Source: Heterobilharzia americana (Eukaryota; Platyhelminthes; Trematoda; Strigeidida; Schistosomatidae). From it: a stretch of 64,000 nt of DNA. This document shows, in pieces, positions 22,347 through 34,283 of this stretch. The notes beneath the pieces were generated by a model. That model was not told the origin of the DNA. It saw only the letters and a program-made list of their open reading frames with translations, and did no database searches. A program made the translations under genes and the position numbers. The stretch lies in NCBI GenBank assembly GCA_944470555.2, contig OX104128.1:58349257-58413256 (forward strand), written 5' to 3'. Each line of letters begins with the position of its first letter. Positions within the stretch are counted from its first letter, which is position 1.

Positions 22347-22409
<63 letters not shown>
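22347..22409. repeat. ATT array at RTE 3' end
   Basis: About 21 ATT units abutting the 3' terminus of the next RTE copy. Confidence 0.95.
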
Positions 22410-23232
22410 GTGTCCCTTGGGTTCCTAATGGAACATACGGCTTCACTAGTACGTCTCCATTTCACTCTGTTCTCGGCAGTCACCTGAACCTGGCTCCACG
22501 ACTGCACACAAGCTTTCATTTCTTCCTCGCACGATCTCCTCTATGTCAACCTCACCTCAGACACCTAACTCGTCGTTTTCCCATCGGGGTTCCACTCGAC
22601 GGGCTGGCCTGGCGTCTGATGTCCCCAGTCGGCTTTCTCAGTGTATACCCAATCCATCTTCACTTTCTTCTGATTAATTGTTCAGCGATAGGTTCCTGGT
22701 CGGTTGGTTCGTTCCCAGCCGGAGTTAGTTCCTTGTTGCTTATTCTTTCTGGCAATCCATCTGAGCTTCAGTAACAAGCGTAGGCAGTTGTTGATGAATG
22801 TCTGTCATTTGTTGGAAATCCCTTTCGTAACGCGCCAAGTCTCTCAACCATCACATTGAAGCACTGACTTACTTGACGTTGGTGTTGAAAATCCGGATCT
22901 TGTTCTTTATGCTGAGTGCAGAAGATCTCCACATTAGTTTCAGGCTAATGAACGCCTGGTGCGGACATTCCATGTTTCCATGATTGCTTTTGCTTTCATC
23001 GAGAGGAGAAAAGACTCATCGGCCAACCGGCGTCATTTCGCTTCTTCGATACTAGCGAGGAATAATTTTGTTTTTATTTTTTATATTTTGTTTGTGCTTT
23101 GAAGTTTCTTTAGCGGTTGGATTTGTTTTACGGAGTAGGGCTGCTAGCCCTATCTATGCCCAACCTTCCCTCTTTACCCGGGTTTAGGACCGGCTAATAA
23201 CTAGTGAACTAGTTAACCAGGCGAGTTTAATT
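22410..23232 (-). pseudogene. RTE-like element with both ends and a large internal deletion
   Basis: 22410-22955 is the 3' part (family terminus 'gtgtcccttgggttcc', C-terminal 'WRWIGH' region, ending at 'ttcaggctaatgaacgcctg'). At 22956 it jumps to sequence of the 5' end ('gtgcggacattccatg', equivalent to 37205 onward) and runs to the 5' terminus 'actagttaaccaggcga' at 23232. Nearly all of EN and RT is missing. It keeps both termini, so it resembles a non-autonomous derivative. Confidence 0.8.
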
Positions 23233-23674
23233 AATGCCATGACCATTAATAATTTTAGTAATAATAATATATAGTTGTAAAGCTTTTGGTAATAAACTGG
23301 ATCCAAATGAGTTTCAGGAGAGATGACAGATTTTTCGTGTAAAATGAGAAAAACGTGTGTCGACCACGTTCTACCTCAATATTAAGGCTAGGCAAAGCAC
23401 GAAAATTAATGGCTCCCGGCTACAATCCTTAAACTGATGTCTATGTCATTCAATTGAAAGGCGTTTAGGGATTTCATTCCATACAAGATTTGTTTATTTG
23501 ATACAGCCAGTGCACGGTGAGGTAGTGTTATTTACTGGATGACGTTTCGAGCATAAATTATGACACAGCACCTTCGATATGTCATATTTATATACCTGTC
23601 ACCAGCTATTCTTTATTTTTATTGCTGCTATAATTTTCCATAATCATATCTAGCTTACAAGTTCACCAGTTTAC
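23233..23674. other. Spacer between two opposed RTE copies
   Basis: About 440 bp. The part at 23470-23610 ('...tactggatgacgtttcgagc...') resembles the Penelope arm sequence at 58780-58830 and may be a small Penelope terminal fragment. Confidence 0.4.
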
Positions 23675-25300
23675 TAAACGGTCCTAAGTCCGGATAAAGA
23701 GGGAAAGTTGACAGTAGGGCTAGCGATCCCACCCCAGAAAACCAATTCAATCGCTAAGGAAACTTCAAAGCACAGACCCAAGTCTTTGCAAGAACTGGCG
23801 TGGAATCATGCTCCACTCCTATCCATCCCAAGCAAAATATTAAACCCAACCATCTTGGAGAGACTAAAAGGTGCTCTCGATTCAACTACATCACAACCGG
23901 AACAGACTCACTGGCTTCACGAAAAACAAATCATCTTCGCATCAAATGGCAACGCGATGCTACGCATCATCATACAATACAGTGTAGAATCGCAGTCAAC
24001 TCTTTAACTCAACTTCATCGATTTTGAAAAGGCCTTCAACAGCGTCAACCCACCAGTAATTCGGAAACTGCTTCAACACTATGGTTTGAATACCAAAAAC
24101 CTTTATCAACCTCATTCAACAGCAGCTATATGCTATATGATGATGATGCTATATGTCAAGTGATTCACAACGGAAAGCAGATCAGTGATGCCTTTGAAGT
24201 GGAGACAGTGGACAGGAGTAAGACAAGGTTGCTGCCTACTAGAGTTATCACCGATCATCCTCCTGATTGTGGTTGACTCAACTCGACTCGACTCGACTGG
24301 ATTGGATTGAATCGTGGCACAGATAACTGTAATTAGCTGTGAGAAGATTGGCATACACTTTTTGACCGATGAAAATACACCAGAAGAAGATTTAGATTTC
24401 TCCGACGACTGATGTCTAATGTCTTGTCTCACAAACTCGAAGATCCACACGCAAAAACAAAACTAACAAGTTGACAGAATAGGTGAGACAGTGAAGACAG
24501 CACTTCCCTCAGGTGAACGTAGAGGAGACAGAGGTGATGAAGATACCCAACCAACACCATCACCACCACCACCACCACCACCACAACAACAACAACAACA
24601 AGCTCCAATCACCATCAACGGGAGAAACCTAAACGATGTAGTCTCTTTCACTTACCTACCCACCTAGACAGCATCGTTTCAATTACAGGAGACGCAGGCA
24701 CAGATGTGGATTTCAGAGTCAGGATGGGAAAGACTGCAAGACAGAGCGCCCTTCATTCATCTGAAATAATCAGTGTGGAGATCTACTGCACTGCACTACA
24801 CTCAGCATAAACAATAACATCCGGATTTCCAACACTAAGTAAGTCAATCCAGTGCTTCTATATGATGGTTGAGAGACTTGGGACGTTGCGAAAAGCATTT
24901 CCAACAAATCACAGACATTCATCAACAACTGCCTACGCTTGTTACTGAAGCTCAGATGGATTGCCAGAAAGAATAAGCAACAAGGAACTAACTCCGGCTG
25001 GGAACGAACCAACCAACAACCCATCGCCCAACAAATATGCAAGGGAAGGAAGTGGAGATGGATTGGGCATACACTGAGAAAACTATTCGAGGACATCATG
25101 AGCCAGGCCCTCGAGTGGAATCCAAATGGAAAACAACGAGTTGGGTGTCCGAGGGTGACATGTAGGAGATCATGTGAGAAAGAGATGAAAGCTTGTATGC
25201 AGTCCTGGAGCCAGGTTCAGGTGACTGCCGAGAACAGAGTGAAATGGAGACGTACTAGTGAAGCCGTATGTTCCATTAGGAACCCAAGGGACAAATAATA
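23675..25300 (+). pseudogene. RTE-like element lacking its endonuclease domain
   Basis: Begins with the element 5' end (23675-23778, equivalent to 37480-37370), then passes directly into the RT region ('SLQELAWNHAPLLS', corresponding to 'CKNWRGITLLS' of the intact copy), continues through a much altered RT and ends in the C-terminal 'WRWIGHTLRK' block and the terminus at 25297. The endonuclease is gone. Short local duplications are frequent, for example the repeated GACTC and GATTG units at 24279-24309. It shares these with the inverted copy at 41615-43235, so the damage predates their separation. Confidence 0.8.
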
Positions 25301-25309
25301 ATGACTAAT

Positions 25310-25770
25310 AATTTTCCATATCTCTGGTATAGGTGTTGCATCATTCAGTATGCGTTTATTTGACGAACAAAGATTCAGTAATCTCTCCCTCTACGTCTAG
25401 TTATATTGTTGGATTTTATAGCATCCTATTCTGCGGTTGTGTGTTAATCCATGCATGCCAGGATTGCAACAGCCGAGTTCCGTTCTACACTATTGATCTT
25501 ATTCGAGTCTGTTATTTTATACTAGACCGAATTCTTATGTTCTCCTAGTCTAACTGAACCCCACAGGCTAGTTTGACTTATGTATTTGACCTCACAGTCA
25601 TTACATGAAATTGTAGAAATTGCATTATTATCCTTAATTTTCCCTATCGGCTCCTTAAACCAGCCAACAAACCTTATCTCTGAGTGGGTTTGTAGGTTTA
25701 AACCCCACCCTAATTCCAGCCTTGTTCAAAATTCTCAACTGTAGTTATCATCAACTACTAAACTAGTATA
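25310..25770 (-). pseudogene. Penelope-like element fragment
   Basis: Minus-strand relative of 60960-61770: the blocks at 25325-25400 and 25670-25740 match 61140-61250 and 61510-61570. It covers the linker and part of the endonuclease with many stops. Confidence 0.55.
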
Positions 25771-25774
25771 TAAA

Positions 25775-26160
25775 AGTTAGGTGATGATTTACAGAATTCC
25801 TCCAAGAAGCATTTGTATACAACAAACTTCTAATCTATTGTTAGAAAACTCGGCAAATGAGTTACTTGAAAGGAATGAAGGAAAAGAAGGGAGATAGAAA
25901 ACTGTGATGAATATTATCATTGTCTGAACAAACATCGTTACGCTGATGTATGATCATTGAGGTAACCTGAAAAAGAAACTCAGTCACTCACTCACTCAAT
26001 GGAGATGAGATCAGAAATTTGACAACATTCAGTTTCATCATGATTATCTAATAAGTGTGGTGTTGTGATGAAAAAGATAATCAGATCATCAAAATTACTC
26101 ATTTTGATTAATATCCACTATACCAGTGTACATGGTGAAAAAAAAACAACAGGGATTCAC
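25775..26160. other. Intronic sequence, nothing recognised
   Basis: Region just downstream (gene strand) of exon C; AT-rich, no repeat identified. Confidence 0.5.
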
Positions 26161-26166
26161 ACTCAC

Positions 26167-26719
26167 TCAATATTTCGTGCATTATTGTTGTTATCATTAC
26201 TGAGATTGACTTGCACATCACTGATGGTTTGCTCATACTGATTATTATCTCCACTTTCATCATCCCCATGATTAATATGAACAGTATGCCGATCATTATG
26301 AGATGTTGAATGAACATTGAGATCGAAAGTTTGGTATTCTTGTGAAATAAATTTATGAGTAGACAATTGTTCAGTACAGTGATCATCATCGGCGTCATGG
26401 GCATTATCATCAGGGAAGATAACAATAGGGGGATCAGTAACACTCATTGTTATCATATTGGCAGTAGTAGTAGTAGTAGTGTTGACAACGGTAGTAGAAA
26501 CACTTTCCAATAGATTATTATCGTTAATTATCAAATCATTTGATAAAAATTTCAATTCTTCATCAGTATATGAAGATAGACATAATGGAGAAATAGTTGA
26601 TGTTGATATAGTTAAGAAATCGGTGAAATCGTGTAAATCTTCAGGGCAATCAATTTCTTGAAGTGTTATATTCAGATCGACTTCATTAGGACTAATACTG
26701 TTATCATTTTGACTATTAC

Positions 26720-26762
<43 letters not shown>

Positions 26763-27035
26763 GAGATGATGTTTTTCTTTCTGATGTAGAGTATGTCTAA
26801 CATTAAGCACTCTATCGACATCTTCATAGTCGATATTCATATTTTTACTAAAGTAATCGATCGTTGATGATGAATATTGATAATCAGCATTAGGCCAAGG
26901 AATTACAGCATCGGATAGTAAATTATTCGACTCCTTATTACACCTGCTATTACAATCATTACTATGAAAGAATATTTCGTTTACAGTATAATTGTCTTCT
27001 TTATTTTCATCCTGATTATTATTATTGTGCTTTGA
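26167..27035 (-). CDS. Large coding exon (exon C) of the split host gene
   Basis: The acceptor is excellent: a long T-rich tract on the minus strand ending 'gatggcggatag' just right of 27035. The frame is open for 289 codons plus two bases and starts SKHNNNNQDENKEDNYTV. The donor chosen is 'ATTGA|GTGAGTG' at 26167/26166. If not spliced, the same frame ends at TGA three bases on, so a terminal-exon reading is possible. I prefer splicing because exon D fits the phase. The peptide has a run of about 14 Asn from an in-frame ATT array (26724-26765), Thr-rich and Asp/His-rich stretches, and a leucine-rich acidic middle (DCPEDLHDFTDFL, SSYTDEELKFLSNDL). It looks mostly disordered and could be a regulatory protein, but I do not recognise it. 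Confidence 0.8.
26722..26766. repeat. In-frame ATT array within exon C
   Basis: About 14 ATT units which on the coding strand are AAT codons, giving a poly-Asn run in the predicted protein. Confidence 0.9.
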
Positions 27036-27039
27036 CTAT

Positions 27040-28290
27040 CCGCCATCGTTGACGAAAAGAAATGACAGACAGCAAAAAAACAAAAAAAAGGGTAAAAAAT
27101 AACACAATAATTACAATAGTTGAATATTATTCAGTTCATATGAATCACACCCCTATCAATAATCATCATTAACAAAATAGCTTATGTTGTTCAACATTTA
27201 AGGTTCTATAGAGCTACGTCTTTGACCATCGTAGGTTCGAACCCTATTCCACGTACATCGGTTAAGGCAATTAGGTAGTATAATTTAATTAAGACCACAC
27301 TACTAGCCATTATCTATCATTAAAATGTATAATCCTATAAGAAATCTTGGAATTATTTGGATTTTCAACACGATATGATATACACAAATGTCAACGTTTG
27401 TGCTTTTCTTTGAACCTTTCCTAGTTTTCTCATATCTCACTAATTTCCAAAAGAATTTCTCGTTTAAATGTTCTATATTAGGAAGCTGTGATAATCTGGT
27501 ATAACTCAGACACTCCTGTGATATTTTATATACTTCTGTATTTTGCTTGTTCTCTTCTATTGCTCCCCTCTATTTTTTTTTCCGGTTCACTGAAAAAAGA
27601 CTATGCTATACTGACTGTGTAGAACTTTAAAGATTGTCAGTAGAACTAATGATGTACTCCTAAACTTTCTAGTTAAAACTGTCCAGGATAAACATATTAA
27701 CTTATGTAAACATCTGGCAGGAATTACTTTTATCAGATGACTAACATCCTCTTCACTCAAAGCTTTCTACGTATCGGTCATCTAGAAAGACAAGGAGCAA
27801 GTAAGTAAAACTTTATGCACGTACTAGTCAATATAAAAACTCTACAATACAGTATTTAGCTCGTCTGTAATGTGATGAAGAAAGTATTAGAAATGAACTA
27901 ACTAATCAACTTGTGTTTTTGAAAACAAACTAACTGATAATGGAATGTGTTACTTTACACATATTATGAATCTAATTGTTAATGTCATTGTCTACATGAA
28001 TTGATTGTGTAGTTTTGAAGAAAGTTGTAGACAACAGAGAATATTCTTATCCTTTTTTTTCAGGTAATTTCTACTTATTTTCATTTTGCTATGTATACAT
28101 ATAGACTGTCCCTATCCAATTGATGCTATATGATGTACTGATAATTCTATAGAGTATTCTTCAAATATCCTGCAGAATAAACCCATTACTATTATTACTA
28201 TTATTATTATTACTAACTGAAAATTATCATTTTTCTTTGGATAATGTAATTAGAACACGTAGATTATCTCAAAAATGTGATGTATTAGCG
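27040..28290. other. Intronic sequence, nothing recognised
   Basis: About 1.25 kb of AT-rich sequence. A box-B-like 'taggttcgaaccc' at 27230-27243 lacks a convincing box A and is not called as a tRNA or SINE. Confidence 0.5.
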
Positions 28291-28294
28291 CTAT

Positions 28295-29055
28295 ACATTT
28301 TGAACAATCTGATCACACATTTACTTGTTAAGGCATTATATATGAAAACTGGAAGTGTGGGAAGGATACATATGACATAAAGGAATTCAATAAATAATAA
28401 GAAAGATAATGAGAGGAATAAAAGATAAGACTTGAAGACAATCTTGGTAATACGATAAAATAAGCATTACCAAGGTAGGCTTAGTGTAAGGACAAACTGT
28501 TTGTTTGCACACACAATGGGGCGTTAAATTTATTTATGGCTAGCGCCTCAACAAACTTAAGTATACGCCCCTTGACAGTTTCTGTACAAAGTTGTAAAGG
28601 CTGTTTTGATATCAATTCTGTGACTCTTATCAATGATATGTTTCGCAATGGATGATGATGGTTGTCTGCCATCTGCGCTTACCAATGTTTGTGAATCCAG
28701 CTGCTTTCGTAGCCACTTTGGAACATGTTCCCCTACTCTCAAGTGCATATCACGATTAGTCGGGGGCGTATACTTAAGTTTGTTGAGGCGCTAGCCATAA
28801 ATAAATTTAACGCCCCATTGTGTGTGCAAAAACAGTTTGTCCTTACATTAAGCCTACCTTGGTAATGCTTATTTTATCGTATTACCAAGATTGTCTTCAA
28901 GTCTTATCTTTTATTCCTCTCATTATCTTTCTTATTATTTATTGAATTCCTTTATGTCATATGTATCCTTCCCACACTTCCAGTTTTCATATATAATGCC
29001 TTAACAAATAAATGTGTGATCAGATTGTTCGAAATGTATAGCGCTAATACATCAC
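28295..29055 (-). mobile_element. Fold-back Penelope-like unit, copy B
   Basis: Same unit as 13925-14650 in opposite orientation. Inverted arms 28295-28570 and 28765-29050, with central endonuclease fragment on the minus strand. The arms are highly similar within and between the two units. Outer ends carry a small hairpin motif of the type 'gatgtattagcgctatacat'. Confidence 0.8.
28557..28765 (-). pseudogene. Penelope GIY-YIG endonuclease C-terminal fragment
   Basis: Better preserved than the copy at 14188: one frame reads MHLRVGEHVPKWLRKQLDSQ, then SSSIAKHIIDKSHRIDIKTA and TLYRNCQG. This matches the later part of the GIY-YIG domain (EHVPKWL and S.IAKH) of Penelope-like elements. The catalytic first half is absent. 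Confidence 0.7.
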
Positions 29056-29282
29056 ACTTTTCAGATAATCTACGTCTTCTAATTACATTATCCAAATTCA
29101 TAAAAGGGACTAATTGCTTCAAATATCATTTTTCTGTAAGTTTATTTCAAAGATCCCATATTCGACAAATTTGTATCCATTGTATATGACTTATTTTTTA
29201 TATCAGAAATGATAGGCGCAAAAATGCAATTTCATAGATATTGTAAAAGTGTGAAGTCGATTGATGATAATTATTTAAACAC

Positions 29283-29533
29283 TATTCATTATTTCAAGCT
29301 GTTATTCATCGAAGACTGACATCAGTTGGAGGAACAAAGGAAACCTGGGAGCACTCGACAGCTGTTTCGTCCTAGTATGGCACTCCTCAGCAGTGCGCAC
29401 CCACGACCCCACCAGCAGGGATCGAAACCGCGACCTTCAGGTTCCGCGACCAGCGCGTTACCATTGAGCCACTGGGTCAGAATCCAATGCTCCATATTTC
29501 CAACTTCTGTTAGCTCACGATATATTCATTATT
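29283..29533 (-). mobile_element. tRNA-derived SINE S1 with 11 bp duplication
   Basis: Body 29294-29522. On the minus strand box A 'tggctcaatggtaacgcg' and box B 'ggtttcgatccc' are clear. The flanks 'tattcattatt' at 29283-29293 and 29523-29533 are identical. The tRNA end is 'atcgtgagctaaca' and the 3' end is the 'gatgaataacag' side. Confidence 0.85.
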
Positions 29534-29534
29534 A

Positions 29535-29720
29535 TTGTGTAGAAAGATTAATTTACAAATGAATTACGAATTCAGTGGTCCATGTTAATACTTTTCATAG
29601 TAATTTTATGATAGAATTTAGAATTCTCAGCATGATATATTGTAACAACAACAAAAAATTAACGTGTATGTATATCGTTCTTTATATACACGTATATTCT
29701 TCTTCAGCGAGAAGATGAGT
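29535..29720. other. Intronic sequence, no assigned content
   Basis: Short AT-rich stretch between the SINE and an RTE derivative. Confidence 0.4.
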
Positions 29721-29724
29721 ACAC

Positions 29725-30680
29725 GCTGTTTCCCCGATGAAAAGACACCAAAAGAAGATTTGGATTTCACCGACGACTGTTATCTAATGTCTTGTCTCAC
29801 AAACTAGAACATCTACAGACGAAAACTAACAAGCTGACAGAAGAGGTGAGACAGTGAAGACAAGACTTTTTTCATCTGAACTTAGAGGAGACGCATGTGA
29901 TGAAGATACCCAACTAACAACAACAACAACAAGCACTAATCATCGTCAACAGGAGAAATCTAAACCAAATTGTCCCACTCATCAACCTACCTACCTAGAC
30001 AGTATCATCAAAACTACAGATGGCACAGATGAGGATGTCAAAGCGAGAATCGGAAAGACAGCAGGACAGGCCTTCATTCATTCATCTCAAATAATCAGTG
30101 TGCAGATCTATTGCACTGCACTACACTCAGCAGAAACAACATCTAGATTTCCAACACTAAGTAAGTCAATCCAGTGCTTCTATGTGATGGGTGAGAGACC
30201 TTGGGACGTTGCGAAAAGAATTCCCAACAAACTGCCGGCAGACGTCACACCAACTACTATCACCTACGCTCACTCGATATTGAAGATCAGATGAGATGGC
30301 TAGAATAATAAGAATAATCAACAAGGAACTCACTCCATCTGTCAACGAAACAAGTGACCAAGAACCTGTCACGCAACATACATGGAGGGAGGAAAGTGGA
30401 AATTAATTGGATTGGATCGGATCGGATCGGACATAGACTGAGAAGATGGTTTGAGGACATGACACACCAGACCAGTCAAGGTGGTCGAGTGGAAGTCAAA
30501 TGGGTAACGACGATTTGGGCGTTTTAGGCGAGGTTGACATGTAGGAGATCATGTGAGGTGGAAATGAAAGGTTCTGTGGGAGTTGTGTAGCCATGTTTGA
30601 AAGACTGGAGATAAGAAAGTGAGATTGTGATGTGCTACTGAAGCTTTTTGTTCCACTAGGAACCCAAGGGACAACATTTC
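29725..30680 (+). pseudogene. RTE-like derivative, 3' half, heavily decayed
   Basis: Aligns with 24370-25300 and, inverted, with 41615-42600: 'aaaagacaccaaaagaagatttggatttc' (29740), the CAA-rich stretch at 29917-29933, and the C-terminal blocks up to 'taggaacccaagggac' (30658-30673). Contains a GGATC/GGATT unit repeat at 30405-30432 that the intact element lacks. Together with 33718-34283 it forms a close inverted pair. Confidence 0.75.
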
Positions 30681-30721
30681 GAGTTGTATTTGGAGGTTTA
30701 TGGGAATTTAGAGATTTGTTC

Positions 30722-31365
30722 AAGTTGGTATTCATCATGGACTCACATTAGTTGAAGGAACATTGAAAACCTGGGAGCATTGGACAGCTGTTTCGTCCTA
30801 GTATGGAACTCTTCAGCAGTGTGCACCCACGACTCCACTAGGGATCGAACCTAGGACCTTCAGGTTCCGTGACCAACACGTTACCATTGGATTACTGGGT
30901 CAGAATCCAATGGTCCATATTTGCAACTTCTGTCAGTTCACGACATAGTACGACCATCAGTCAATGTCATCGTTGAGGATTTGTTCTTACAGCCACCAGG
31001 TTTGCGCCAAATTTAATTGAACTAGTGCTCATTTATGACTAGCTTCGAGAGGTGGTTTCTGAAGTCGTGACCAGTGGGGCAAAACCTGGTGGCCATGAGA
31101 CAGTACTCAACAATGACATTGGGCGACGGTCGCGAAATGTCGTGAACTGATAAAAGTTGGAAATATGGATCACTGGATTCCAACCCAGTGGCTGAATGGT
31201 AACGAGTTGGCTACGAAACCTGATGGTGTTGAACTCGACCGCTGGCAGGGTCATGGGTGCACACTGCTGAAGAGTTCCATACTAGGATGCAACAGCTGTC
31301 CAATGCTCCCAGGTTTCCAATGTCCCTTCAACTGATGTCAACTCATGATGAATACCAACTTGAAA
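30722..31365. mobile_element. Inverted dimer of SINE S1
   Basis: Both ends are S1 3' termini in opposite orientation ('aagttggtattcatcatgga' at left, its complement at right). Left half 30722-31010 carries the tRNA-like boxes on the minus strand, right half 31130-31365 on the plus strand. The centre (31010-31110) is unique. Confidence 0.7.
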
Positions 31366-31369
31366 AAAT

Positions 31370-32990
31370 TTCGAATTGTGTTATTAAATCATTGCCATGT
31401 AGTTGTTAACTGTTACAAAGTTATTGTGTGATTTCTCTTCTAACACTTTTTCCCTCATATAATATGCGTGCTAGGTAAGGAATAGTCGAATTCTTATACT
31501 CAGCTGTACAAGCGTACAGTCTTATGTAGTTTTTTTTGTCCTCCCTACGAAGATACATGGAGAGAACTGTGAATGAAGTGAATGCTCAATATCAGTTAAA
31601 ATTACTTTAGCTAGTTGCCTGATGCGATTTAAATGTCTATAAACTACAGTGTTAATCAGTTGAGCCAGAGGCCCACCACTCACCCTGCTGACGGTCTTCA
31701 AAGCCCCATACAGTATAACATATTCCAGGAAAGATCGATGGAGAACAATAAAGAAGAATAGGCAAAATGCAGGAATTAATAAAAATGCAAGAAAGAATAG
31801 ATTGAATTATACCAGAGACTCTCAGTTTGTTTATGTAATAAAGTTAGACGAAAGATTTTTTTACAAGTCAACAAGATATGAGACGATCATCAAAGATCAG
31901 AAGTGAAACTCACTTCAAGATATTTAATATAGTTAGTCCTTACATGATGGGTGTAGTTTACTATCTGTTGTATCAAAATTTATGCATACTAATTATCTAC
32001 CCCAAAGTTTAAGATTATAAAAAGGTTAAAGGCGGCTAGACTAACACATTATGTCACTTCTTTATGAAATCTCCATCTGCTGGTCTAATCTATGCAGTCA
32101 GTATCCTATCCATTTGGCAATTATAATCGCTGGTTGGAAGAAACTTTAAGTAATCCAGCTCAGATTTCATTACAATAGCATAGATACAATCATGCACACA
32201 TTATCAATATCTTGACACCCTTGTATAGAATTTTATTTCTTATCACTTTCTACTACTTCTGATTAGTTTCTTTCTTATTTCCATGTTTAGTTTAGGTGGA
32301 GAAGATGCGATGTGCTGCAGAAATTTAGATCATCCACTCAGTACTACCATTTTTCCATATTGACACTGACTGACTGACTGCACTAAAAAGGGTTGTGGTA
32401 CGCGACAGTACAAGTATAACAGTGAGTACAGCAGTCACCTAAGAGCACAAAACTTGAATCCTAAGTGAAGTTTAACAGTAATTTTAAACAAATTGAAAAA
32501 CCCTAACCTATTCAAGATATTTAACATCTCAAACGAGCCACATCTACACACAATAGTTACTATATGAATCCACCAGCATACTGAATATTCCCTTTTAGAC
32601 ATTGAGAAAAAATACTGATTGAGCTGAGGAGTATATTCCTTTTCAATTAAGTTTTCGTCGTCCGCTTTACACTTACGTGTATAGCTTCACAATTCAATCA
32701 AAATACCAATCAAGTCGTGCTACTACTGGTGGTGATGGGTGAGTGGGTGGTGAACAGTAACCATGTAGATTTTAAGTAATTCATGAAGAGACATTAAGAT
32801 GTAAATAGCCAATAGAGTTATTAAAATTGCCAATATGAAGCGAGTTATGCAGAGGTAATTGGAATGGTTTTTGATGACTATTCAGTCATAAACAATAGAT
32901 TGTTACGTAATAATAAGAAAACAAATGAATATTGATAGAAACAAAGGGAGAAGTGGAAGAGGTGTACAACGTTACACATCATATTGACAG
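31370..32990. other. Intronic sequence, nothing recognised
   Basis: 1.6 kb without a repeat relative in the window, splice-consistent exon or RNA gene that I can support. Confidence 0.5.
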
Positions 32991-32994
32991 CCAT

Positions 32995-33360
32995 GACCTT
33001 AAAATAACCAACATGTCTGAGTCTGATTTCACACCACCACTCGTTTTTCTTCCTTCTCCTCTCAACGCACAACTCTCATTGGTTGTCAACTAGTCTTAAC
33101 TACATGTGGATTATTTAGTGTTATCAAGGTGATTTACAAATGTATATATTCAGCCAGCATCGTTGTCAACTGTATTGTCTGTTGTTGAGACAGTAAAAAG
33201 GTCTTCATCAATGGTCTATCTTCTCTTCTTGTCTTTGCACCTCGATGGTATTCTGGTTGTCGTTGATGTTCTCAGTTGCACTAGGTTTGCATCGTTCGTA
33301 ATGTGCTAGGCTCATTTCGCTCGTAGACTGTTAGGTTGTACTACCGGTCATAGGAATAAA
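32995..33360 (+). mobile_element. Possible solo LTR
   Basis: Shared with 48055-48405 in the same orientation ('aactctcattggttgt', 'actgtattg...tgttgagacagta', 'cttctcttcttgtcttt', '...ttaggtt...tactacc'). At the second site it follows a decayed Pol-like C terminus, so it may be the LTR of a Gypsy-type element such as those known in schistosomes. Exact ends are not resolved. Confidence 0.4.
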
Positions 33361-33364
33361 CATC

Positions 33365-33715
33365 AAATTATTTCCTTTCACTATTTGTTTCCATCCTCTG
33401 AATATGTATCATGTACTCTTTTCATTACGCAAACATTCATCATATTTCTATGCCTCAGATACTCAGCTTGAATTGCTGACTGAATAAACTGTCATCATGA
33501 AATTGCCGTTCACTTTTCACTTCATTTTCTATTGTTGTAGACTGGACGTTAGTTAATCGAACATCAACTGGCTGTTTCACGCTATTCTCTTTATTACTGT
33601 TATTCAGATGTAATAATCATTTTGTTTGAAAATATTGTTGTGGGAATGACTCTGTTGACACATTACAATGCTGAGTGAGAATTACATAATGTATCATAAG
33701 TATTGTTTGGAATAT
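33365..33715. other. Intronic sequence, nothing recognised
   Basis: AT-rich unique sequence. Confidence 0.4.
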
Positions 33716-33717
33716 TT

Positions 33718-34283
33718 ATTTATTTGTCCTTTGGGTTCCTACTGGAACAAAAAGCTTCAGTAGCACATCACAATCTCACTCTCTTATCTCCAGTCTTTCA
33801 AACATGGCTACACAACTCCCACAGAACCTTTCATTTCCACCTCACATGATCTCCTACATGTCAACCTCGCCTAAAACGCCCAAATCGCCGTTGCCTACTC
33901 GACTTCCACTCGACCACCTTGACTGGTCTGGTGTGTCATGTCCTCAAACCGTCTTCTCACTCTATGTCCGATCCAATCCGATCCAATCCAATTAATTTCC
34001 ACTTTCCTCCCTCCATATATGTTGCGTGACAGGTTCTTGGTCACTTGTTTCGTTGACAGATGGAGTGAGTTCCTTGTTGATTATTCTTATTATTCTAGCC
34101 ATCTCATCTGATCTTCAATATCGAGTGAGCGTAGGTGATAGTAGTTGGTGTGACGTCTGCCGGCAGTTTGTTGGGAATTCTTTTCGCAACGTCCCAAGGT
34201 CTCTCAACCATCACATAGAAGCACTGGATTGACTTACTTAGTGTTGGAAATCTAGATGTTGTTTCTGCTGAATGCAGTGCAAT
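33718..34283 (-). pseudogene. Older RTE-like derivative, host of a later insertion
   Basis: 3' end at 33725-33745 ('tgtcctttgggttcctac'). It runs through the decayed C-terminal region, highly similar to 30100-30680 inverted, up to 'gctgaatgcagtgcaat' (34283), where the 3.2 kb copy is inserted. A few bases of it ('agatc') may continue at 37507. Confidence 0.75.

Noticed and set aside
22238..22774. 178-codon frame with a Tyr run
   Set aside because: The Tyr run is the ATT array and the rest is antisense to the RTE C terminus.
27225..27250. tRNA-like box B 'taggttcgaaccc'
   Set aside because: No box A at the right distance and no second copy.
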